43,708 nt of DNA from Ruminococcus sp. (GTDB lineage Bacteria > Bacillota > Clostridia > Oscillospirales > Acutalibacteraceae). The position numbers and the translations under genes were made by a program. The DNA lies in assembly GCA_017457155.1 (NCBI GenBank), contig JAFTHZ010000003.1, forward strand, positions 1 through 43,708. The letters run 5' to 3'. The notes under the pieces were generated by a model, which was given only the letters and a program-made list of their open reading frames with translations, was not told the DNA's origin and did not search any database. Shown here piece after piece: positions 1 through 11,924 of this stretch (within the stretch, counting starts at the first letter, position 1; every line of letters starts with the position of its first letter).

Positions 1-4
1 GCTG

Positions 5-649
5 ATGCCCATTTTTGTGGGGCTGGGCGGACTCGGTTTCCTTTTGATGCTCGTTACCGATTACGTTCCCGCTTTTGCCCCTGTTGCCTGCGGGCTGATA
101 GGATTCGGTATGACTGCCGCCATATTCGGGCCGCTTTACGGTGTGCCGATTATGAAGTCCTATCCATCCAAGTTCATAGCACCCTCTATAATCGGTCTTG
201 CTTTCTCGGCTGTTCTCGTTCACGCCGTTATCGCCGAGATCTTCCTTGGTTCGCCAATCGCGCTGTATATCTTTTATGCCGTAGTCACGGCGGTGCTTGT
301 GTTCGTGTTTACGCAGATTGAACCTTTCTTACTATTTTCTCTGCGCAGAAGAAATGCCGAAAACAACGAAACCGCACAAAAAGACATTTCGCCTGTCAGT
401 GAGACTGTTACAAAACCTGCACAAACTCCTGCACAAACCCCTGATATTCTTTCTGTTCTTACTCCAAAGGAACGGGAGGTTACCGAATTTATTTGTATGG
501 GCTACACCAACAAGGATATTGCCAAGATAATGTTTATTTCCGAAAATACAGTTAAAGACCACACTAAGAAAATTTACCCCAAGATGGGCGTTCACAGCCG
601 TTTCGAGCTTGCAACTCTTGTCAGCAAAAACCGTCCGCAAGACAACTGA
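5..649 (+). CDS. LuxR-family membrane-bound regulator, C-terminal part (5' end outside window)
   Basis: The visible part starts with about four hydrophobic segments (residues about 1-110), then a Pro/Gln/Thr-rich linker, then a C-terminal LuxR/GerE helix-turn-helix (about 150-210) with the typical LTPKEREV opening, the NKDIAKIM helix and ISENTVKDH recognition helix. It is therefore a DNA-binding regulator tethered to the membrane. Proteins of this layout usually have many more membrane spans, and the frame is open to within four bases of the window edge, so the first ATG is probably internal and the gene begins upstream. No ribosome site can be judged. A hairpin terminator follows at 705-737. 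The signal it senses is unknown. Confidence 0.8.
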   Translation: MPIFVGLGGLGFLLMLVTDYVPAFAPVACGLIGFGMTAAIFGPLYGVPIMKSYPSKFIAPSIIGLAFSAVLVHAVIAEIFLGSPIALYIFYAVVTAVLVFVFTQIEPFLLFSLRRRNAENNETAQKDISPVSETVTKPAQTPAQTPDILSVLTPKEREVTEFICMGYTNKDIAKIMFISENTVKDHTKKIYPKMGVHSRFELATLVSKNRPQDN

Positions 650-704
650 TTTTGATTTAGTTTTCTGAGACACCCTCTTACAAAAACGCATCTTAAAGAC
701 AAAA

Positions 705-737
705 CACAGGACATCATTTCCGATGCCCTGTGTTTTT
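705..737 (+). terminator. Intrinsic terminator after the LuxR gene
   Basis: CACAGG (705-710) pairs with CCTGTG (727-732), and after one A-C mismatch CATC pairs with GATG. A run of five T follows. It lies 56 bases after the LuxR stop. A near copy of the hairpin, in the other orientation of use, lies at 13834-13863. Confidence 0.75.
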
Positions 738-743
738 CTTTAC

Positions 744-896
744 TCAGATTTCGAAGCTATCCGTTATCCCTCTCAGCTTTGAGTCATCTCTTTTCACATA
801 ATACATTTCCGTTATCTGTGAGGTGCTGTGTCCGAGAAGGTCACCAGCTTGTCTTGGTGTTAGGCATTTTATACTGCCGTCGGGTTGTTTATACCA
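744..896 (-). pseudogene. Tyrosine recombinase (phage-type integrase), C-terminal remnant
   Basis: Read on the minus strand from 896 to the TGA at 744-746, after an in-frame stop, the frame gives about 50 codons ending in LLGHSTSQITEMYYVKRDD and a short tail. The LGHSTSQIT..YY pattern is the end of the tyrosine-recombinase catalytic domain, with the conserved His and the catalytic Tyr. The rest of the gene, including the first catalytic Arg and the whole N-terminal DNA-binding domain, is absent. It marks an old integrated element now lost or decayed. Confidence 0.7.
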
Positions 897-1114
897 TTAT
901 TTCAAAACCTCTTTTTTCTTTGTTTTCAGTGTCACAATTTTTGAGCTGGCAATAAAGAAAAAATGCAACACCGCAAGTAACTAAACCTACAATGTTGCAT
1001 CTGAGATTATTTATTAACTTTTCTAATACGAATTTGAGGTTATCAAAGTGATATCATCTTATCATCTTTAATCTGTATTTGCTCGACTACTTTACTTCCG
1101 CTTTTGTAAATCAG

Positions 1115-1143
1115 TTGCTTTTTTTATGTGAATATTATATAAT
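1115..1143 (+). promoter_or_regulatory. Probable promoter of the LysR gene
   Basis: TTGCTT (1115-1120), a 17-base spacer and a perfect TATAAT (1138-1143) lie about 68 bases before the LysR start. Between 897 and 1114 I see only AT-rich DNA with no supported gene. Confidence 0.6.
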
Positions 1144-1210
1144 GCAGTTATATTAGTCAATTAAATGATCAGAGCATTCACTATCGAAAGCGTCGATACA
1201 GAGGTATATA

Positions 1211-2098
1211 ATGGAACTTAGAAATTTAATTACATTTATTCACGTTGCCGAACTTGGAAGTTTCACAAAGGCAGCAGAACAGCTTGGTTATTCACAATCT
1301 ACCGTTTCTTTTCAGATAAAGCAATTGGAAGAAGAATTAGGATGCCTGTTGTTTGAAAGAATTAACCATACCATTACTCTCACCGAGCGTGGACACAAAC
1401 TGATTACTTATGCTCACGGAATTCGTGCGCTGATGGACGAATTCAAGGAAAACTTAACAAAAGAAGAACTTTCCGGGTCTATTCATATTGTTGCGCCTGA
1501 CTCGATATGCGACGATATGATAAACTCCCACTACATCGACTTTCATGAAAAGTATCCGTCGATTTCAATTCGCTTTACCACAGGCGACTCAGCGCTGATG
1601 CTCGAGATGCTCGATCATAACGAGGCAGATTTTATCATCACGCTGGATAGTCGCTTATACAATAAAGATTATGTCATCGCTAAAGAGCAGCCACTTTCTA
1701 TGCACTTTGTGTCAAGTACAAATTCAAAGTTTGCCGGCAAGAAAAAGTTATCCGTTAAGGATATTATTAACGAGCCTTTTATCCTGACCGAACATGGCCA
1801 AGGTTACAGGAGGGTTTTAGATCGAGAGCTTGCAAAAATGTCGCTGGAAATAACCCCTGTTCTGGAAATCGGACGAACCGATATTATAACCACAATGATC
1901 GCCCAAAACAATATGGTTTCTTTCTTGCCGGATTTTGTAACCAAAGACTTAGTAGATTCGGGAGTACTTTGCTACCTTGACGTGTGCGACATACACGTTG
2001 ATATCTGGAAGCAGCTTATTTATCATAAAAATAAGTGGATATCAAAAAGCATGAAAACCTTTATTGACTATGTAAAAGAACAAGAATTTTCAGATTAA
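1211..2098 (+). CDS. LysR-family transcriptional regulator
   Basis: A protein of 295 residues, the normal length for LysR regulators. Residues 1-60 hold the winged helix-turn-helix (FTKAAEQLGYSQSTVSFQIK, then LEEELGCLLFER), and about 90-290 form the periplasmic-binding-like co-inducer domain. The ATG follows AGAGG at a usable distance and a TATAAT promoter. It is convergent with the ilv-leu operon, with a shared bidirectional terminator between them, so it is not placed like a typical divergently transcribed LysR partner. Its target and co-inducer cannot be read from the sequence. Confidence 0.88.
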   Translation: MELRNLITFIHVAELGSFTKAAEQLGYSQSTVSFQIKQLEEELGCLLFERINHTITLTERGHKLITYAHGIRALMDEFKENLTKEELSGSIHIVAPDSICDDMINSHYIDFHEKYPSISIRFTTGDSALMLEMLDHNEADFIITLDSRLYNKDYVIAKEQPLSMHFVSSTNSKFAGKKKLSVKDIINEPFILTEHGQGYRRVLDRELAKMSLEITPVLEIGRTDIITTMIAQNNMVSFLPDFVTKDLVDSGVLCYLDVCDIHVDIWKQLIYHKNKWISKSMKTFIDYVKEQEFSD

Positions 2099-2102
2099 AC
2101 AT

Positions 2103-2138
2103 AAAAACGAGAGATTCATTATTGAACCTCTCGTTTTT
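2103..2138. terminator. Bidirectional terminator between lysR and ilvD
   Basis: AACGAGAG (2106-2113) pairs with CTCTCGTT (2128-2135), with an A-run on one side and seven T on the other, so it can stop transcription from both sides. Its 3' edge overlaps the end of ilvD. Confidence 0.85.
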
Positions 2139-3794
2139 TTAATTAAGTATAGCACCCTTTGCTCCGCCTGAAACAAGGGCGGCATAACGTTTGAGATAGC
2201 CCGAGAGTTCCTTTTTCTTGGGCACAAAGTTTTTCATACGTTCTTTAAGAACATCTTCATCAACTTTCAGCTCAATGGTATTCTCAGGGATACTGATGCT
2301 GATGATGTCGCCGTCCTCAACCACACCGATCAGACCGCCCGACGCGGCTTCGGGTGTTACGTGACCGATACAAGCTCCACGGGTAGCACCGCTGAAACGA
2401 CCATCGGTGATAAGGGCAACGCTGTTTCCGAGTCCCATTCCCATAATCGCAGAGGTGGGGTTGAGCATTTCGCGCATACCGGGACCGCCTTTTGGACCTT
2501 CATAACGGATAACAACAACGTCACCTGCCACGATCTTACCACTGTTAATTGCCTGCTGTGCCTCTTCTTCAGAGTCGAACACCTTAGCAGGACCCTCGTG
2601 CATAAGCATCTCGGGAAGTACCGCTGAACGTTTCACAACACTACCCTCGGGTGCAAGGTTGCCCTTAAGCACTGCAATGCCGCCTGTTTCGCTGTAGGGA
2701 TTATCGATAGGACGAATAACATCGGGATTGAGATTAACACAGCCTTCGATATTCTCACCAATGGTCTTTCCTGTAATGGTCATACAATCGATGTTTAGCA
2801 GACCTTTTTTAGTAAGCTCATTCATTACGGCATAGACACCGCCTGCTTCGTTCAGCTCTTCCATATACGTGCGACCTGCAGGCGCCAAGTGGCAGAGGTT
2901 TGGAGTTACTGCACTGATCTCATTTGCAATGTCGAGATTAAGCTCAACACCGCACTCGTGAGCAATAGCGGGCAGATGAAGCATTGAGTTTGTGGAGCAA
3001 CCGAGAGCCATATCCACAGTAAGCGCATTCATCAGTGCTTCCTTTGTCATAATATCACGAGGACAGATATTTTTTCTGACCAGATCCATTACCGCCATAC
3101 CTGCCCTCTTTGCAAGCTCGATACGAGCAGAGTAAACAGCAGGAATAGTGCCGTTGCCGCCAAGTCCCATTCCAAGTGCTTCGGTCAGACAGTTCATAGA
3201 ATTTGCAGTGTACATACCACTGCAAGAACCACAGGTCGGACAGGTCTTGCACTCATATTCATAGAGCTTTTCGTCGTCTATTTTACCTGCATTATATGCA
3301 CCAACCGCCTCAAACATAGAAGAAAGACTTGTTTTCTTGCCCTCAATTCTGCCTGCAAGCATGGGACCGCCGCTGACGAATACTGTGGGAATATTTACCC
3401 TTGCCGCCGCCATCAGAAGTCCGGGCACATTTTTGTCGCAGTTTGGTACCATAACAAGACCGTCAAAGCCGTGAGCCAGTGCCATAGCTTCGGTGGAATC
3501 CGCTATAAGGTCACGAGTGACAAGGGAGTACTTCATTCCCGTATGTCCCATAGCAATGCCGTCGCAGACCGCAATAGCAGGGAACACTATAGGTGTTCCT
3601 CCTGCCATTGCAACGCCCAGCTTTACGGCGTCTACTATCTTATCAAGATTCATGTGTCCGGGGACGATTTCGTTATATGAGCTGACAATGCCTATAAGGG
3701 GACGGCTCTGCTCTTCTTCGGTAAGTCCCAGAGCGTGAAAAAGTGAGCGGTGAGGAGCATTGTGTACTCCTTTTACTACATTTTCTTTTGACAT
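2139..3794 (-). CDS. ilvD: Dihydroxy-acid dehydratase
   Basis: This enzyme dehydrates 2,3-dihydroxy-isovalerate and 2,3-dihydroxy-3-methylvalerate to the 2-keto acids of valine and isoleucine. It has the iron-sulfur cluster cysteines in NCDKNVPG and [17 protein letters not shown], and [14 protein letters not shown] near the end; 551 residues is normal. I take ATG 3792-3794 as the start because AAGGAG lies eight bases upstream. A GTG nine bases further out would sit directly on that ribosome site. It is the last gene of the operon, 15 bases after ilvC, and ends at the bidirectional terminator. Oxygen sensitivity of the cluster fits an anaerobe. Confidence 0.96.
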   Translation of the reverse strand: MSKENVVKGVHNAPHRSLFHALGLTEEEQSRPLIGIVSSYNEIVPGHMNLDKIVDAVKLGVAMAGGTPIVFPAIAVCDGIAMGHTGMKYSLVTRDLIADSTEAMALAHGFDGLVMVPNCDKNVPGLLMAAARVNIPTVFVSGGPMLAGRIEGKKTSLSSMFEAVGAYNAGKIDDEKLYEYECKTCPTCGSCSGMYTANSMNCLTEALGMGLGGNGTIPAVYSARIELAKRAGMAVMDLVRKNICPRDIMTKEALMNALTVDMALGCSTNSMLHLPAIAHECGVELNLDIANEISAVTPNLCHLAPAGRTYMEELNEAGGVYAVMNELTKKGLLNIDCMTITGKTIGENIEGCVNLNPDVIRPIDNPYSETGGIAVLKGNLAPEGSVVKRSAVLPEMLMHEGPAKVFDSEEEAQQAINSGKIVAGDVVVIRYEGPKGGPGMREMLNPTSAIMGMGLGNSVALITDGRFSGATRGACIGHVTPEAASGGLIGVVEDGDIISISIPENTIELKVDEDVLKERMKNFVPKKKELSGYLKRYAALVSGGAKGAILN

Positions 3795-3809
3795 AAAATT
3801 CACTCCTTA

Positions 3810-4844
<1,035 letters not shown>

Positions 4845-4849
4845 CTAAA

Positions 4850-5356
4850 TTATAAATTTAAGTTTTGACGCAAAGTAGATGCGCCTTTTTCAATAGATGC
4901 CGTACCTGTTCGGCAAATTTCAAGAATGGTCTGATCACGCATAAGCGAAATAAAATCGTCCATTTTTGTACTGTTTCCAATTACACGAAGTACAATAGAT
5001 TCCTTTGTGTAGTCAATCGTCTCCGCCTTAAATGCTTCTGCCGCGGCGTGAATCTCCTCACGGGAGGAAGGTTCATTTTTAAGTTTAATCAGCATCAGTT
5101 CACAGCTTAGAGAATTATCGACAGTCAGTTCTTTAATAGAGCAAACGTCGGGTAATTTGTAGAGCTGATTTATAAGCTGCTGTTTTTCGTTTTCCTCACT
5201 ATAGAAACCGAAAGTGATTCGGGAATATTCTTCTGATTCTGTTTCGCTTGCAGTGATAGAACTGATGTTGAACTGACGGCGACGAAACATACTGGTAAGC
5301 CGATTTAATACACCGAACTGATTTTTAACAAGCACAGCTAATGTGTATCTGTTCAC
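4850..5356 (-). CDS. ilvN: Acetolactate synthase, small (regulatory) subunit
   Basis: A regulatory partner of IlvB, carrying an N-terminal ACT domain (RYTLAVLVKNQFGVLNRL, then ISSITASETE) that in this family binds valine for feedback control, and the usual C-terminal domain. The frame is open further upstream, but I choose GTG 5354-5356: GGAGG lies seven bases before it, the ACT domain starts directly after it, and the resulting 168 residues match the family. This start overlaps the ilvB stop as GTGA, a four-base overlap typical of translational coupling of the two subunits. Confidence 0.93.
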   Translation of the reverse strand: MNRYTLAVLVKNQFGVLNRLTSMFRRRQFNISSITASETESEEYSRITFGFYSEENEKQQLINQLYKLPDVCSIKELTVDNSLSCELMLIKLKNEPSSREEIHAAAEAFKAETIDYTKESIVLRVIGNSTKMDDFISLMRDQTILEICRTGTASIEKGASTLRQNLNL

Positions 5357-7026
5357 TTTTGCACCTCCAACTGAGTAATTATGTCGTCCATACTGCCGTT
5401 TGGCGGCAGCATGGGAAGAACAAATTCGTCCTTGTCGATCTTGCAATCGACGATATACGGACCTTCTGTTTTGAAAGCACGGCCGAGTGCCGCATCTAAT
5501 TCTTCAGGCGTGGTTACTGCTTCACCGTCTGCACCGAAAGCTTTTGCAAAAGCGGAAAAATCTGTTTTGCGCTCTAAAACCGAATTGGAATAGTGCCTAT
5601 CGTAAAAAAGCGTTTGCCACTGTCTGACCATACCGAGTACACCATTATTCATGATGATAACCACTACGGGAACATTGTACCTTACAGCGGTTGCAAGCTC
5701 ATTAAGATTCATACCAAAGCTTCCGTCTCCGGTAATTAAAACACTGCGTTCGCCTGTACCGTACGCCGCACCGATTGCTGCTCCGAAGCCGTAGCCCATC
5801 GTTCCGAGACCGCCGCTGGATGCAAAGCGTCGGGGATTTTTGAAATTAAGGTTTTGTGCTGACCACATCTGGTGTTGACCGACATCGGTACAAACGGCGG
5901 TATTTTCGCCTAAATGCTTATTGAGTGTTAAAATTGCTCTTCTCGGAGTCAGTCCTTCACGATTATCAAGGTAGTTTTCTTCTTCCTTTCGTAAAGCATC
6001 GACCTTTGCCATCCACTGGTCCTTTTTGCTTTCATCAAGAAGCGGAAGAAGCTTTTGCAAGGTAAGCTTTACATCGCCTCTGAGTCCGCAAACCGAGTTC
6101 ACTGTTTTATTTAGCTCTGAGCCGTCCACGTCAACATGAACTATTTTTGCACCCACCGCGAATTTCGTGCGGTTGCCCGTAACACGATCGTTAAACCGAA
6201 CTCCTAACGACAGAATTACGTCCGCATTGTGCATGGACATAGAGGATGCAAAGTGTCCGTGCATACCTTGCATCCCAAGGAATCTCGGATGATCGGTGGG
6301 TATTGCGGAAAGTCCCATTAGTGAACAGCCGATAGGTGCATCTATCTTTTCCGCAAGAGCAAGCACCTCGTCCTCTGCATCCGCTGTAATCACACCGCCG
6401 CCAAAGTAGATAAAGGGACGTTTTGCAGAATTGATAATCTCTGCCGCTTCTTCAATGCGCACATCCTTTGCGGCATAAGGTGTTTCCTTTTCTGTGGGAG
6501 AGAAGACTTCATATTCACACTTTGCAATTTGAACATCCTTTGGAACGTCAATCAGCACAGGTCCCGGTCTGCCCGACATTGCAAGCTTAAATGCTTCACG
6601 GATAGTATTTGCCAAGTCAGCAACGTTGCTGACAAAGTAGTTGTGCTTGGTGATAGGAAGGGTCACACCCGTAATGTCAATTTCCTGAAAACTGTCTGTT
6701 CCGATTTGTGTTGTCGGTACATTACCGCAGATGGCAACCATTGGAATTGAGTCGAGGTAAGCCGTTGCGATTCCTGTTACAAGGTTGGTAGCTCCCGGTC
6801 CTGAGGTGGAAATTACAACTCCCACCTTGCCCGTGGTGCGTGCATATCCGTCAGCAGCGTGTGCCGCACCTTGTTCGTGTGCAGTCAACACGTGGTTTAT
6901 TTCATTTTGATATTTATAAAGGCTGTCGTACACGTTGAGTATCTGACCTCCGGGATAACCGAAGACGGTATCAACCCCTTGTTCAATTAAAGTTTTAACT
7001 AAGATATCTGAGCCTGAAAGAAGCAT
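5353..7026 (-). CDS. ilvB: Acetolactate synthase, large (catalytic) subunit
   Basis: A thiamine-diphosphate enzyme that condenses pyruvate with pyruvate or 2-oxobutyrate, the first common step to valine, leucine and isoleucine. It shows the catalytic glutamate in AHEQGAAHAADGYAR near residue 50, the FAD-binding middle domain, and the TPP motif GDGSFGMNLNELAT ending in IIMNNGVLGMVRQWQ. Its length of 557 is normal. The AAGGAG ribosome site is formed by the last two sense codons (Lys-Glu) of leuB, so the two genes are tightly joined. Confidence 0.96.
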   Translation of the reverse strand: MLLSGSDILVKTLIEQGVDTVFGYPGGQILNVYDSLYKYQNEINHVLTAHEQGAAHAADGYARTTGKVGVVISTSGPGATNLVTGIATAYLDSIPMVAICGNVPTTQIGTDSFQEIDITGVTLPITKHNYFVSNVADLANTIREAFKLAMSGRPGPVLIDVPKDVQIAKCEYEVFSPTEKETPYAAKDVRIEEAAEIINSAKRPFIYFGGGVITADAEDEVLALAEKIDAPIGCSLMGLSAIPTDHPRFLGMQGMHGHFASSMSMHNADVILSLGVRFNDRVTGNRTKFAVGAKIVHVDVDGSELNKTVNSVCGLRGDVKLTLQKLLPLLDESKKDQWMAKVDALRKEEENYLDNREGLTPRRAILTLNKHLGENTAVCTDVGQHQMWSAQNLNFKNPRRFASSGGLGTMGYGFGAAIGAAYGTGERSVLITGDGSFGMNLNELATAVRYNVPVVVIIMNNGVLGMVRQWQTLFYDRHYSNSVLERKTDFSAFAKAFGADGEAVTTPEELDAALGRAFKTEGPYIVDCKIDKDEFVLPMLPPNGSMDDIITQLEVQK

Positions 7027-7030
7027 AAAA

Positions 7031-8098
7031 TCACTCCTTCGCTAAGTAATTTACAATCAGGTCACCACACTGTTTACATCCGACGAGTGTCATCCCTTCG
7101 CTCATAATGTCGGCAGTGCGATAGCCTGCATCAAGATATTTCCCTACAGCATTTTCTATAGCATCTGCTTCGTTTGGCATATTGAAACTAAAGCGAAGCA
7201 TCATCGCCGCAGAAAGTATCGTTCCGATAGGATTTGCCTTGTCTTGCCCTGCAATATCAGGCGCAGAGCCGTGAATCGGCTCGTAAAGTCCGCAGGTGGT
7301 TGCTCCTAAACTGGAGGAGGGAATCATACCGATAGAACCTGTAATCATGGATGCCTCATCGGAGAGAATATCACCAAACATATTCTCGGTAACTACCACG
7401 TCAAACTGAGCAGGATTTTTAACTATTTGCATGGCACAGTTGTCAACAAGCATATCGGAAAGCTCTACGTCGGGATATTCCTCTCTTAGACGGTGCATCA
7501 CCTTTTTCCAAAGGCGACTACTGTCAAGCACGTTGCTCTTTTCTACTGAGCAAAGCTTTTTATTTCTCTTTCTTGCAGTTTCAAAGCCAATTCTGCCTAT
7601 GCGTTCGATCTCTGCTTCGCTGTATTTAAGCACGTCGGTGGCGGTGTCTCCTTCGGTTTTATGTTCACCGAAATAAATACCACCGATCAGTTCTCTGACA
7701 ATGATAAAATCAATACCCTCTTCAACGATTGATTTCTTCAGAGGTGAAGCATCGGAAAGCTGCGGCCAGATCTTTGCAGGGCGATTGTTGGAATAAACAC
7801 CCATACCTTCTCTGAGTCTCAAAAGTCCTTTTTCAGGGCGCATATTTCCTGGTACATCGTTCCACTTGTCCCCGCCCACAGCACCAAGCAGTACGCTGTC
7901 CGATTCTACACATTTTTTCAGTTCCGACTCAGGCAGAGGATCGTTGTATTTATCAATGGCGCATCCACCCATATCCACATCGGTGTAATTGAAGGTATGT
8001 CCATAAAGCTGCGCTACCTTATCGAGAACTTTAAGTGCCTCATTTACGATCTCGGGGCCGATGCCGTCGCCACGGATAACTGCGATATTCTTAACCAT
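7031..8098 (-). CDS. leuB: 3-isopropylmalate dehydrogenase
   Basis: An NAD-dependent oxidative decarboxylase that makes 2-oxoisocaproate in leucine synthesis. Family signatures seen are [17 protein letters not shown] at the start, [17 protein letters not shown], and the substrate/metal motif [18 protein letters not shown], followed by [20 protein letters not shown]. It has 355 residues, the normal length. Its ATG lies inside the end of leuD (eight-base overlap), and its last codons contain the ilvB ribosome site. Confidence 0.96.
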   Translation of the reverse strand: MVKNIAVIRGDGIGPEIVNEALKVLDKVAQLYGHTFNYTDVDMGGCAIDKYNDPLPESELKKCVESDSVLLGAVGGDKWNDVPGNMRPEKGLLRLREGMGVYSNNRPAKIWPQLSDASPLKKSIVEEGIDFIIVRELIGGIYFGEHKTEGDTATDVLKYSEAEIERIGRIGFETARKRNKKLCSVEKSNVLDSSRLWKKVMHRLREEYPDVELSDMLVDNCAMQIVKNPAQFDVVVTENMFGDILSDEASMITGSIGMIPSSSLGATTCGLYEPIHGSAPDIAGQDKANPIGTILSAAMMLRFSFNMPNEADAIENAVGKYLDAGYRTADIMSEGMTLVGCKQCGDLIVNYLAKE

Positions 8099-8588
8099 TT
8101 ACTTCGCCTTCTTTCAGGGATTTTAAGAGTCCGCCGCTTTTAATAATGTTCTGAATAAAGGGCGGAAAAGGCTGAGCCTTGTATTCTTTATTTGTAGTTA
8201 GGTTTGTGATGACGCCTGTATCAAAATCCACCTTGACCTCATCACCTGCGTTTATCTCTTCAGCGGCTTCTTCGCATTCTAAAATCGGTAAGCCAATGTT
8301 GATAGCGTTTCTGTAAAAAATTCGTGCAAAGCTTTTGGCGATAACACAACCTGTACCGCAGGTCTTAATAACCATAGGTGCGTGCTCTCTGGAGGAGCCG
8401 CAACCAAAATTGAAGCCTGCTACCATCACATCGCCAGCATTTACGTTTTTAACAAACTCAGTGTCGATATCCTCCATACAGTGAAGTGCGAGCTCTTTGG
8501 CATCGGGAGTATTTAAGTATCGGGCAGGGATGATAACGTCGGTGTCAACGTTATCGGGATATTTGAAAACTTTTCCTTGTGTGTTCAT
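8091..8588 (-). CDS. leuD: 3-isopropylmalate dehydratase, small subunit
   Basis: The small (swivel-domain) subunit of isopropylmalate isomerase. The family motif [11 protein letters not shown] is present near residue 60, followed by [18 protein letters not shown]. It has 165 residues, as expected for the bacterial or archaeal short type. The ribosome site AAGGAGG is in the last codons of leuC and its ATG is three bases after the leuC stop. Confidence 0.95.
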   Translation of the reverse strand: MNTQGKVFKYPDNVDTDVIIPARYLNTPDAKELALHCMEDIDTEFVKNVNAGDVMVAGFNFGCGSSREHAPMVIKTCGTGCVIAKSFARIFYRNAINIGLPILECEEAAEEINAGDEVKVDFDTGVITNLTTNKEYKAQPFPPFIQNIIKSGGLLKSLKEGEVNG

Positions 8589-8591
8589 CTT

Positions 8592-9851
8592 TTATGCCTC
8601 CTTATACTCTGTGATATAGCCTGTCAACGCACTTGCGGCGGCAGTGTGAGGGGAAGCAAGATACACTTCACTGTCAACGTGTCCCATACGCCCCACAAAG
8701 TTGCGGTTAGTAGTGGCAATGCACCTTTCACCTGCGGCAAGAATACCCATATATCCGCCAAGGCACGGACCGCAGGTAGGAGTGGAAACAATCGCACCCG
8801 CATCAATAAAGGCGGTAACGAAGCCACGCTCTACACATTCACGGTAGATCTGCATAGTGCCGGGGATAATAATTACTCGGATACCGTCAGCTACATTTTT
8901 GCCGTTAAGGATGCTGTAAGCCGCTTCCATATCCTCCATTCTGCCATTGGTGCAGGACCCGATCACAACCTGATCTATTTTAATATTGTGAAGCTCCTCT
9001 GCAGGACGGGTATTCTCAGGAAGATGAGGACAAGCTACGGTAGGAACAATTTTACTTAAGTCTATCTCATATACCTTTTCGTATTCAGCGTCACTATCTG
9101 CTTTGTAAATAACAGGCGTTCTTTCGCTTCTTCCGTTAAGATAATCCAAGGTCACGTCATCAACAGGGAAGATGCCGTTTTTAGCTCCTGCCTCTATTGC
9201 CATATTGCAGATGCAAAGGCGGTCATCCATTGAAAGATTCTTAACACCCTCGCCCGTAAACTCCATACTCTTATAGAGAGCGCCGTCCACACCAATCATG
9301 CCGATAATTGTGAGAATAACATCTTTACCGCTTGTGTTTTCGGGGAGCTTTCCTGTGAGATTAAATTTAATTGCGGAGGGCACCTTGAACCAAGCCATAC
9401 CTGTTGCCATTCCTGCCGCCATATCGGTAGAACCTACACCGGTAGAAAATGCACCTAAAGCACCGTAAGTACAGGTATGTGAATCGGCACCAATAATGCA
9501 ATCACCTGCGGTCACAACTCCTTGTTCGGGAAGAAGTGCATGTTCAATGCCCATTTTACCAACGTCGTAAAAATGGCTCACACAGTGAGAGCAAGCAAAC
9601 TCACGGCAAGTTTTACTCTGTTCTGCCGCCTTGATGTCCTTGTTAGGCACGAAGTGGTCAAGCACGATTGCCACTCTATCCTTATCAAAAACCTTTTCAA
9701 AGCCTGCTTTCTTAAATTCATTCACCGCAACGGGTGTAGTTATATCGTTTCCCAGCACAATATCAAGATTTGCGCCGATAAGCTGTCCGGCTTCTACCTT
9801 GTCAAGTCCTGCGTGGGCAGCAAGGATTTTTTGAGTCATGGTCATTCCCAT
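8592..9851 (-). CDS. leuC: 3-isopropylmalate dehydratase, large subunit
   Basis: An aconitase-family subunit carrying the 4Fe-4S cluster. Seen: [34 protein letters not shown] and [12 protein letters not shown], which hold the cluster cysteines. It has 419 residues, the short LeuC type that pairs with the 165-residue LeuD next to it. GGGAGG lies nine bases before the first ATG, so I keep that start over two in-frame ATGs just downstream. Two bases separate it from leuA. Confidence 0.96.
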   Translation of the reverse strand: MGMTMTQKILAAHAGLDKVEAGQLIGANLDIVLGNDITTPVAVNEFKKAGFEKVFDKDRVAIVLDHFVPNKDIKAAEQSKTCREFACSHCVSHFYDVGKMGIEHALLPEQGVVTAGDCIIGADSHTCTYGALGAFSTGVGSTDMAAGMATGMAWFKVPSAIKFNLTGKLPENTSGKDVILTIIGMIGVDGALYKSMEFTGEGVKNLSMDDRLCICNMAIEAGAKNGIFPVDDVTLDYLNGRSERTPVIYKADSDAEYEKVYEIDLSKIVPTVACPHLPENTRPAEELHNIKIDQVVIGSCTNGRMEDMEAAYSILNGKNVADGIRVIIIPGTMQIYRECVERGFVTAFIDAGAIVSTPTCGPCLGGYMGILAAGERCIATTNRNFVGRMGHVDSEVYLASPHTAAASALTGYITEYKEA

Positions 9852-9853
9852 TT

Positions 9854-11527
9854 TTATTTACCTCCCTTTGTCATATTATGGAAAGCACTCAAGAGTGCTT
9901 TTGTGTTGGCAGTAATCACGTCGTTATCGGTGCCTGCGCCCCAATACATCCTGCCGTCCTCTCTCTGAAGTCCGATATACGAGGCGGCAACGCTGCGGGA
10001 GCCGTCGCCCTGCATACTGTGCTGTGTGAACACCTGCAAAGTGTACTGCTCGCCTGTAAATTCACAAAGAGCATTGTTCACTGCACTGAGCGTTCCGTTG
10101 CCAACCGCTTCAAGTTCGGTCTCCTTACCATCCTTCAGGAAAGTAATATTGATTTTAACAGTATCGTTTTCACGCTCAAAATCAAAATCGGTCACTTCAA
10201 TACCGCTGTTAAGATTCAAGTAATTAGCGGTAAAAATATCAAGCACTTCATCCGGCTTGAGTTCCTTATGCTCGTGGTCAGAAACACCTTTGCACATATA
10301 GCTGAAATGCTCACGCATTTTTTGTGGCAGATTATATCCAAATGTCTGCTCCAAGAGATAGCCGATACCACCCTTGCCCGACTGGGAATTTACTCTGATA
10401 ACATCAGCATCGTAGGTACGGCCGATATCCTTGGGATCAATGGGAATATACGGAACACTCCATTCGAGAAGCTTATTCTTCGCTCTGTATTTCATACCCT
10501 TTGCAATGGCATCCTGATGAGAGCCTGAGAAAGCGGCAAACACAAGTGCGCCTGCATAAGGAGCTCGTTCATAGACGTGCATACGAGTACATCTCTCATA
10601 CACTTCAACAAGCTCGTTCATATTGGAAAGGTTAAGCTTTGGGTCTACACCATGAGAATACATATTCATAGCGAGTGTGATAATATCTACATTACCGGTG
10701 CGTTCTCCGTTACCAAAGAGTGTACCTTCCACACGGTCAGCACCAGCAAGGAGTGCAAGCTCGGTATCAGCAACGCCTGTACCTCTGTCATTATGGGGAT
10801 GAATCGACAAAGTCACAAACTCACGATATTTAAGATTTTCGCTCATAAATTCCACCTGAGAAGCGTACACGTGGGGCAAACTCATCTCAACCGTTACAGG
10901 AAGATTGATAATAACATTGTTATCTATACTCGGCTCTAACACATCAAGAACAGCGTTGCAAACCTCGAGAGCATATTCGGGCTCTGTTCCCGTAAAGGAC
11001 TCAGGAGAATACTCAAAACGGAAGTTGCCTTCATATTCACTTGCAAGCTTTTTCACAAGCTTTGCGCCGTCAACAGCAATCTTCTTAATTTCTTCCTTGC
11101 TCTTCTTAAACACCTGCTCACGCTGAGCCACGCTTACAGAATTATAAAAATGAATAATAGCACTGGGCGCACCTTTGCAAGCATCAAAGGTCTTGCGGAT
11201 AATATGCTCTCTGCACTGAGTAAGCACCTGGACTGTTACGTCTTCGGGTATCATATCATTGTCTATGAGTGTCCTCAGAAATTCATACTCAGTCTCAGAA
11301 GCAGCAGGAAAACCAACTTCGATTTCTTTGAAACCTACATCAAGGAGAACCTTGTAGTACTCAAGCTTTTCCTGAAGGCTCATAGGAATGACCAGAGCCT
11401 GATTTCCGTCTCTCATATCAACTGAGCACCACACAGGGGGCTTTTCGATATGGTCCTTCTCCACCCATTTATTGTATTTTTTATCTACGGGGAAGTACCC
11501 CACTCGGTATTTACTTGAATCCAGCAT
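9854..11527 (-). CDS. leuA: 2-isopropylmalate synthase (long, LeuA2-like type)
   Basis: Condenses acetyl-CoA with 2-oxoisovalerate, the committed step to leucine. Motifs seen are [15 protein letters not shown] at residues 35-50 and the metal-binding [12 protein letters not shown]. The C-terminal third is the allosteric domain ([21 protein letters not shown] region), where leucine feedback acts in this family. The N-terminal extension and length of 557 resemble the LeuA2 subgroup. It lies six bases after ridA. Confidence 0.95.
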   Translation of the reverse strand: MLDSSKYRVGYFPVDKKYNKWVEKDHIEKPPVWCSVDMRDGNQALVIPMSLQEKLEYYKVLLDVGFKEIEVGFPAASETEYEFLRTLIDNDMIPEDVTVQVLTQCREHIIRKTFDACKGAPSAIIHFYNSVSVAQREQVFKKSKEEIKKIAVDGAKLVKKLASEYEGNFRFEYSPESFTGTEPEYALEVCNAVLDVLEPSIDNNVIINLPVTVEMSLPHVYASQVEFMSENLKYREFVTLSIHPHNDRGTGVADTELALLAGADRVEGTLFGNGERTGNVDIITLAMNMYSHGVDPKLNLSNMNELVEVYERCTRMHVYERAPYAGALVFAAFSGSHQDAIAKGMKYRAKNKLLEWSVPYIPIDPKDIGRTYDADVIRVNSQSGKGGIGYLLEQTFGYNLPQKMREHFSYMCKGVSDHEHKELKPDEVLDIFTANYLNLNSGIEVTDFDFERENDTVKINITFLKDGKETELEAVGNGTLSAVNNALCEFTGEQYTLQVFTQHSMQGDGSRSVAASYIGLQREDGRMYWGAGTDNDVITANTKALLSAFHNMTKGGK

Positions 11528-11533
11528 CTCTGT

Positions 11534-11911
11534 TTACTCCTTTTCAGCAACCACTTCAACCTCAACCAAAGCTCCTTTGGGAAGATCTTTTACTGCCACG
11601 CAACTTCTTGCGGGTTTCTCAGTAAAATACTGTGCATATACCTCGTTAAATGCGGCGAAATCCGCCATATTTGCAAGAAAGCAAACGGTCTTCACAGCAC
11701 TTTTAAGGCTGCCGCCTGCAGCAGTTAACACTGCCTCCAAATTTTTGCATACTCTGTGAGTCTGTTCGGAAATGTTTTCTCCCTCCAGAACTCCTGTTTC
11801 GGGGTTCAGAGGAATTTGTCCTGAGGTAAAAATGAGATTACCCGCTACTACTGCCTGTGAGTAAGGGCCGATTGCCTTTGGTGCCTTATTTGTCAGAACT
11901 TTATTACTCAT
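11534..11911 (-). CDS. ridA: RidA-family enamine/imine deaminase
   Basis: A 125-residue RidA (YjgF/YER057c) protein with GPYSQAVVAGNLIFTSGQIPL and the substrate-binding arginine in RSCVAVKDLPKGALVEVE. In this family the protein hydrolyses the reactive 2-aminoacrylate and 2-aminocrotonate intermediates released by PLP dehydratases. Its place directly after ilvA, 13 bases away, fits clean-up of the threonine dehydratase intermediate, which otherwise damages PLP enzymes. Confidence 0.92.
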   Translation of the reverse strand: MSNKVLTNKAPKAIGPYSQAVVAGNLIFTSGQIPLNPETGVLEGENISEQTHRVCKNLEAVLTAAGGSLKSAVKTVCFLANMADFAAFNEVYAQYFTEKPARSCVAVKDLPKGALVEVEVVAEKE

Positions 11912-11924
11912 AATTTTATCTCCT

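Noticed and set aside
5357-5446. Longer form of IlvN starting at 5446
   Set aside because: This extension is the ilvB coding region in another frame; GTG 5354-5356 has the ribosome site and starts directly at the ACT domain.
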